DNA from: Lepas anatifera
Taxonomy: Eukaryota > Arthropoda > Thecostraca > Lepadidae
DNA length: 64,000 bases
Direction of reading: 5' to 3'
Assembly (NCBI GenBank): GCA_034440635.1
Contig: JAOTON010000977.1
Coordinates: 1,982,501-2,046,500, forward strand
Shown one piece after another: positions 58,984-64,000 of this stretch. Positions within the stretch are counted from its first letter, which is position 1; each line of letters begins with the position of its first letter. The notes under the pieces are model-generated. The model was not told where the DNA came from. It saw only the letters and a program-made list of their open reading frames with translations, and ran no database searches. The position numbers were made by a program, and so were the translations under genes.

Positions 58984-60120
58984 ATGGAGCAAGTTAACAA
59001 CACCTTCTGGGGTGTTGTTCTTCAGCCTGGAAAGCGATATGAGCATACTGTCGAGAAATCATTCCACATTTCCATGGCTGTGCTGGACACTTCAAACTCG
59101 TCTCCTGGCGCACAGTCACAAGTGATGTTCACAGTTGACGGAAACGAGTTCATTTTGTGTCACCTCAGCAAGAAAAGCCCACAGCAGGCGTTGGATTTGA
59201 ACTTTCAGAGCGGAGACTCACTGGTGTTACACATCAACGGCGAGGCGCCGCAGCCTGTCCACCTCACCGGCTTCTACAATGAGATCAACGACGATGACGA
59301 CATGGAGGCGCTGACGATGGATGACTCCGACGAAGAGGAGGAGGACGTTCCCCAACTCCTGCCCGCCGCGCTGAAATCGCTGAAGAGGAAGAAGGACTCT
59401 CCTGTGAAAGAGGCAGCGAAGAAAGCAAAAGCGGCGCCTGTAGCAGAGAACGATAAGGATAGCGATGATGATGATGATGAGGATGATGATAGCGAAGAAG
59501 AGGAAGGTGAAAATGAAGATGAGGAGGAGGAGGAAGGCTTCAGCGATGATGAAGACGAAGACGATGGTGAGGAAGACGACGATGATGATGATAGTGAAGA
59601 AGAGGATGAAGAAGAGGAGAAAAAGCCTGAGCTACCGTTAAAAAAGACGAAGCAGACCCCTAAGAAGCAGGCAGAGTCCAACGGTGTGGCTGCGGGGGAC
59701 TCGATCAAGAAAAAGGGCAAAGAACCCAAAACCACACCACCAAAGCCGGACGTCAAACAGCCTCCAACGCCCAAGTCTGCAAAGAAGACGATCAGCGGTG
59801 GCGTCATGATTGAGGATTTGACGGTGGGCGCTGGAGCGGTGGCGAAGCGGGGGCGCCCTGTCTCTGTCTACTATGTAGGGCGGCTCAAGCAAAATAACAA
59901 ACAGTTCGACGCTACCGTCGGCGGTCCCGGGTTCAAGTTCAAGCTCGGCGGGAAAGAAGTCATCAAGGGATGGGACATAGGAGTGGAGGGAATGAAGGTG
60001 GGCGGAAAGCGGAGAATCACGTGTCCCCCGCACATGGCCTACGGGCCGCGCGGCAGCCCACCAGTCATTCCTCCCAATAGCGCGCTTGTGTTCGATGTTA
60101 CGTTGAAGGCTGTCCATTAA
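58984..60120 (+). CDS. Nucleoplasmin-like FKBP peptidyl-prolyl isomerase (FKBP39/46 type)
   Basis: 378 residues in one uninterrupted coding exon. Residues 1-100 form the nucleoplasmin-like domain (NTFWGVVLQPGK, QPVHLTGFYNE). Residues 101-215 hold long Asp/Glu runs, and 213-270 are Lys/Pro-rich with likely nuclear localisation signals (LKKTKQTPKK, IKKKGKEPK). Residues 272-378 are a complete FKBP domain, with ligand/active-site counterparts of FKBP12 Y26 (Y297), F36/D37 (F308/D309), V55-I56 (V326-I327), W59 (W330), Y82 (Y353) and F99 (F370). The family (arthropod FKBP39/46, fungal Fpr3/4) acts in the nucleus as a histone chaperone and prolyl isomerase. The start codon follows a probable splice acceptor (tttttgcag, 58973), so the gene likely has a noncoding first exon. 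The trinucleotide-rich acidic tract (GAT/GAA) yields a long antisense serine ORF that is spurious. Confidence 0.97.
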   Translation: MEQVNNTFWGVVLQPGKRYEHTVEKSFHISMAVLDTSNSSPGAQSQVMFTVDGNEFILCHLSKKSPQQALDLNFQSGDSLVLHINGEAPQPVHLTGFYNEINDDDDMEALTMDDSDEEEEDVPQLLPAALKSLKRKKDSPVKEAAKKAKAAPVAENDKDSDDDDDEDDDSEEEEGENEDEEEEEGFSDDEDEDDGEEDDDDDDSEEEDEEEEKKPELPLKKTKQTPKKQAESNGVAAGDSIKKKGKEPKTTPPKPDVKQPPTPKSAKKTISGGVMIEDLTVGAGAVAKRGRPVSVYYVGRLKQNNKQFDATVGGPGFKFKLGGKEVIKGWDIGVEGMKVGGKRRITCPPHMAYGPRGSPPVIPPNSALVFDVTLKAVH

Positions 60121-60191
60121 AGATATCATCATGTCGTTGCTGTGATTGTTTCGCTCAGAACTGATTTTCATATGACTGATTCCTCCACGGT

Positions 60192-60197
60192 AATAAA
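60192..60197 (+). terminator. Polyadenylation signal of the FKBP gene
   Basis: AATAAA lies 72 bases after the stop codon; cleavage is expected near 60210-60225, giving a ~100-base 3'UTR. A TGTTTG GU-rich element follows at once. Confidence 0.85.
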
Positions 60198-60229
60198 GAG
60201 CAGTGTTTGTAGTTTCGGAAAGTAATTGA

Positions 60230-62760
60230 CACACTACGACACAAACTTCATACGCACTACCTGTCTTTCTCGATCGCTTTTGATCTTAAAGTGTTCAGAG
60301 CTCTCACTCGAGTTGGAGAGACAAACCCTGGGCCACGAATCTCCCGAAATGTGAGCAACGTTAGCACTATAACGGAAATATGTCTGAACGCGTTTTCGGC
60401 TGGCCAATAACGGATCTCCTTTTGCAACGTTTTCCATGATCTTTGGGATCAGTCGGTTTGTAATGCTCTCCGACACGCTGATTTCGAATTTAGCATAGCT
60501 AAATAAGTTTTCAAGTTTGCTGTGCTCGCGTCGTGTTTTCAAGTAAAAAAACTTCCGGGCTGTGGCGCAGTCGTCGGAGTTAATAACACAAATTGTCACC
60601 GGCCAGACAGAGCAGCTTCTCAGCTACGATTGTGTCAAAACGGCATGTTTCTGTTTTCCATTCTCGAGCTATCGCATTTCTAGCGCGGATGGTCAGCTCA
60701 GCAAGATTTTTCCGGTAGCCCAGCCCAGAAAACATCTAATTTTCAAATTGATAGGTGGGCAGCCTTTATCCCGTGATTTGGTTCATTTATATTGCGTGTG
60801 TAAGTTTTTATCGAAATATTTCAATGCTTAGGGGTCGTGCGAAATCGGTGAAAATTATATGTTCGACTAGAAAAATGCATAGTTCAATTTATCACCAAGT
60901 TGATTTTTACATTACAAGTTGAATTTTACATTTTGCTAACCTGTTCTTAGATACCCCTCCACGATCTAATGCGGATTTCGTGGGGACAAGTCCACCCTTC
61001 ATAGCAGAGCTCTGTCAACCTCGGCCGCTGATAGTTATATCGCTGTAGAAAAGAAAAACGGCTGTTTTGGCGTCTCTCTGGGTGGTTCCAATTTTTAATA
61101 GCCCTATCTCCCATCGTAAGTGGCTTAAGTCGCCCAAATAAAGCCGATTTGATTATTTGCCGTCAAAAAGACCGTCAAAAGTTGTATTCATAATTCTAGT
61201 TGAGTTTGTTTTCCCTCAAAGTGTGGCTAAGGTCCGCCCCTGTCTTCTCTAATGTTAAAATCATGACAAATAGTGCAAGAATATTCCGCAACAAGAATTA
61301 CTGAGGTCGAAATTTGAATATAACGAATCAGCATGCTCGATGGGATATAATGCGCACAATAGCGTTGACAAGCCTTGCGGCACAGTATATCGCCTCCGTG
61401 CTCAGAATATTTTGTTTGAAATGCAATAACTCGAGCGTCACGAGCATGCAGTTTCGACGTGGGTGTAGCTGAGAAGCTATTCTCTCTGGCTAGCGACAGT
61501 TTTTATTGTGTCTGGTGACTATGGCAATGCGTAAAAAACAGTATTTTTATGTTGTTCACGAAACTTCGAAACACGAAGCGTCGGCGCGGGCAAAGAAAAT
61601 TCGACAGTCTAATTTTCGACGCTAAATTGGATATCGGCGGGTCCGAGAACAATAGAAACTCACTGGTCCCATAAGATAACAGCAAAGGCTTCCGGCAGCC
61701 CCTCTTCTGACCAAACCCACCATACTGACAAAGTATTTATGGATTATTAACGCTTTTCTTTCAATTTTCCTTGTGAAATACTTCTCTGAGTCCAGGTTCG
61801 GCTGAGAACTGCAAAACCTCGCAGTGAGATTCCCGGTCTGATTCCTCTCCCGTTCCAAACAAGTAAACGTTTCAATGCAACATGATTATATTCTGAGTCA
61901 CTACGACTGACGTCAGCGCCCAAACAACGCACCACACCTGAGCCACTCCGACTGATGGAAGCGCCCCAACAACACGTCCTGCAACAATGCTATCTGCGCG
62001 CAGGACCGAGCGCCCTGGCTGGCCGGGCGCCGGCGTCTGCGAAGCTTGCTCAGACTCTGAGCGAAGCCGCTCTCCTCACTCACGAACACGTTGAACCACA
62101 CACACACACCGAACACGCCAGAACAGCGTGAAATGGCGGGCACGCTCGCACACCGCTCGACAATGGAATGGCTTTGTACGTAGAGACGAACTGGAGGCGA
62201 CCGAGCCGCCGTCGCTGGTGTGCCGCTGACTCGGGCGGCAACCGGCCGAGAAAGCCCCGCCTGCCCTCACACACCAAATAAATACTCTCGTGGCAGCCGG
62301 GCACCATCCGACCCGCCAGTCATGATACACACTCGAATGCCGCGAACATGCGTAGTATCAAACTGTACAGAACACACATACTTTCCAGACAGATGAGAAA
62401 TATGAAGGTGCGCAACTCTCGTTCGCGAAGGACTGGGCTAGCATATGCAGCCGACATCACACTCAAAATGGGGCCAATACGCCGTATAAACCTACCAGCT
62501 CTTCAAACCCCTGGCCTAACACCACGGAGCCACGGTGCACCAAGTCAGTTATTCAGCAGCGGGACAGACCAGCGCTGGTTCAGCGCTGCTCTTCCAGCGC
62601 CGTGTTGCACTCGCTCCCGACAGTGGTGCCGGAAACCACCGGCTAACCCTGCGGCTGCAGCTCCCAGCAGCGTCTCGCACGGGGGAGACGGAGGGGCTGC
62701 CGCGCGGAGCGCAGAGATCTCGGCTTCAGCAGCGCCCCCTGCTGGCGGGCGGAGCGAGCG
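60230..62760. other. No supported gene
   Basis: A 121-codon minus-strand ORF (60234-60599) shows no recognisable family. 61950-62300 and 62520-62760 are GC-rich; the latter may be 3'UTR of the minus-strand exon at 62761. Confidence 0.5.
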
Positions 62761-62849
62761 CTAGTTGCGCATCTTGGCGTCCTCCTTCAGCCGCCACAGC
62801 ATCAGGTCCATGCAGGAGATGGCGTCCTCGGCGCTGTCGTGGCCGCCCA
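62761..62849 (-). CDS. Terminal exon of a probable REXO1-type RNA exonuclease
   Basis: After a good acceptor (cctgcacccggcag) the minus strand encodes GGHDSAEDAISCMDLMLWRLKEDAKMRN and stops at TAG (62761-62763). An HDS-EDA motif followed by a C/A-x-E/D-L-M-x-W-K/R helix is how DEDDh exonucleases of the Rex1/REXO1 family end; the His and Asp of the motif are catalytic residues. The exon begins in phase with two bases completing the preceding codon. The rest of the gene must lie upstream on the minus strand, beyond 63000, past an inverted repeat and possibly outside the window. Assignment rests on about 28 residues. Confidence 0.62.
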
Positions 62850-62994
62850 CTGCCGGGTGCAGGGCAAGACACCGTCAGAGACGGCGCCAGCAGCGTCCCA
62901 CTGCCAGTCCAACTCAACTGTCTAAACGACTGCTGCCAAATAAATCACGTCAGAGACAGTAGTACTAAATCACGTCACGGTATGGGTTGCGGAC

Positions 62995-63335
62995 CAAAGT
63001 ACGTAAGGAAGAAGTTCGTATGCCTAAAGTACGTACGCAAAAGTACGTATGGCTAAAGTACGTATAGATAAAGTACGTACGTGGATAATACTCGTAATGG
63101 AAAAAGTTCGTATGGAAAAAGTTCGTACGGGTTAAAGTACGTAGGGGTAAAATGTTCGTAATGTAAAAAGTTCGTATGGATAAAGTTCGTACGGTTTAAA
63201 GTACGTATGGGTAAAATGTTCGTAAGGTAATAAGTTCGTATGGAAAAGTTCGTACGGGATAAAGTACGTAGGATCAAAATGTTCGTAAGGATAACATGTT
63301 TCGTAATGACACAAATCCGTATGAGTAAAGCTCAT
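62995..63335. repeat. TACGTA-rich tandem repeat, left arm of an inverted repeat
   Basis: Degenerate units of ~18-20 bp of the form aaagt(a/t)cgtatgg(g/a)taa repeat about 17 times. The block 63055-63081 (aaagtacgtatagataaagtacgtacg) is mirrored by the last bases of the window. Confidence 0.9.
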
Positions 63336-63734
63336 GGAGGTAAAATATTCGCCGTGAAAAAATCGCATGGAAAATTACATGGCACGAAGTGCAGAGGTAA
63401 TCATCACCTGCCCACATCTCGACGGGCTTTCAAATAGCTTGAGCGCAGTGGCGGATATCTATGACCACTGGCCAGGGCGTCGCCACCGGGGGCCTCGGGG
63501 ACCGGACCCTCCCGCTCTTGGAAAGTGGCGGGGAGGGGCCAGTCCCCCGCTTTTGGTTGGAAATACTATTGGAAATGCCACGTTAGAGTGAACATAGGGA
63601 TTCATCACGAGCCCCAGCCCCTCCCCTGGCGCCGGCCCTCCCACCCGAAAATCTGTGGCGATACCCCTGTCTTTGATTGCATTTCAGGTGGCCTAGGGGC
63701 TTGAGCCTCCCCTTTATGCATTTATTATGTATGT
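63336..63734. other. Centre of the TACGTA inverted repeat
   Basis: Includes 'gcagtggcggatatc' at 63446, similar to the ends of hAT-like MITEs in this window, and a GC-rich block. No coding signature. Confidence 0.5.
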
Positions 63735-64000
63735 ACATTTGCTTACGTATTTTTACATACGTACTTTTGTGTACGTGTTTTTGGAATACGAGTTTTATAC
63801 CCTACGTACATTTGCTTACGAACTTTAGCGTACGTATTTTTGCGTACGTACTTTTGGCATACGAGTTTTATACCCTACGTACATTTGCTTACGAACTTTT
63901 GCGTACGTACTTTTGCGTACGTACTTTGGCATGCGAGTTTTATACCCTACGTACATTTGCTTACGAACTTTTGCGTACGAAGTTTATCTATACGTACTTT
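63735..64000. repeat. TACGTA-rich right arm, 72-73-bp tandem units, cut by window end
   Basis: Three units begin at 63786, 63859 and 63931 (atacgagttttataccctacgtac...). They consist of cgtacgtacttt words inverted relative to 62995-63335. The arm continues past 64000. Confidence 0.9.

Noticed and set aside
59274..59807. 177-codon antisense serine-rich ORF
   Set aside because: It is the complement of the acidic GAT/GAA tract of the FKBP gene.
60234..60599. 121-codon minus-strand ORF downstream of the FKBP gene
   Set aside because: No family signature and no minus-strand polyadenylation signal at its end; not supportable without transcripts.
62535..63056. 173-codon plus-strand ORF
   Set aside because: It overlaps the REXO1-like exon on the opposite strand and runs into the TACGTA repeat; a shadow of GC-rich sequence.
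63053..63368. FxPYELF-type minus-strand ORFs
   Set aside because: Translation of the degenerate TACGTA tandem repeat.

Overview
This is a eukaryotic, repeat-rich genomic window, most likely from an arthropod. The evidence is split-exon genes with GT-AG introns, a nucleoplasmin-FKBP fusion gene of the FKBP39/46 type, an interstitial (TTAGG)n tract of the arthropod telomere type, and dense transposon remnants (Penelope, tRNA-SINE, hAT-, Mutator- and TTAA-type MITEs, a foldback element). I cannot name the species; a crustacean or chelicerate is my guess only.

Two conserved genes can be read with confidence. (1) A CNOT7/CAF1 (Pop2) deadenylase gene on the minus strand, six coding exons between 35859 and 27705. 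The exons join in phase to give about 294 residues with all four DEDD catalytic residues. Its stop codon lies in the last unit of a 13-copy minisatellite. (2) An FKBP39/46-type gene on the plus strand, CDS 58984-60120, 378 aa in one coding exon, with a TATA box, a probable 5'UTR intron and an AATAAA signal. A third gene, probably a REXO1-type exonuclease, is represented only by its terminal exon on the minus strand (62761-62849). Two GC-rich ORFs (17422, 24167) are possible first exons of unknown genes.

Layout. 0-2.3 kb: AT microsatellites and a 5'-truncated Penelope element with two nonsense codons. 2.3-24 kb: mostly old dispersed repeats (AGGTCA-rich family, GACTC-rich family, two tRNA-SINE copies, a MITE, an E-box minisatellite, a 400-bp (TC)n). 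24-36 kb: AGGTCA remnants, the minisatellite and the CNOT7 gene, with MITEs in its introns. 36-41 kb: a 22-bp minisatellite, small palindromic elements and an 8-bp-TSD hAT MITE nested in another palindrome. 41.67-52.76 kb: an 11-kb foldback element whose arms are arrays of a dimeric ~300-bp repeat. Its left arm is split by a 7.7-kb hAT-like element with an exact 8-bp target duplication, which itself carries a SINE, several MITEs and a 301-bp tandem duplication. 53-56 kb: an element with ~240-bp inverted repeats and a 9-bp TSD, carrying telomere-like repeats, followed by a TTAA MITE. 58-60.3 kb: the FKBP gene. 62.8-64 kb: the REXO1-like exon and a TACGTA-rich inverted repeat cut by the window end.

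Nothing indicates an operon-like or defence system. The most unusual signals are the nested foldback/hAT structure, the minisatellite made from the CNOT7 stop-codon region, and a SINE copy that has lost mostly A residues.
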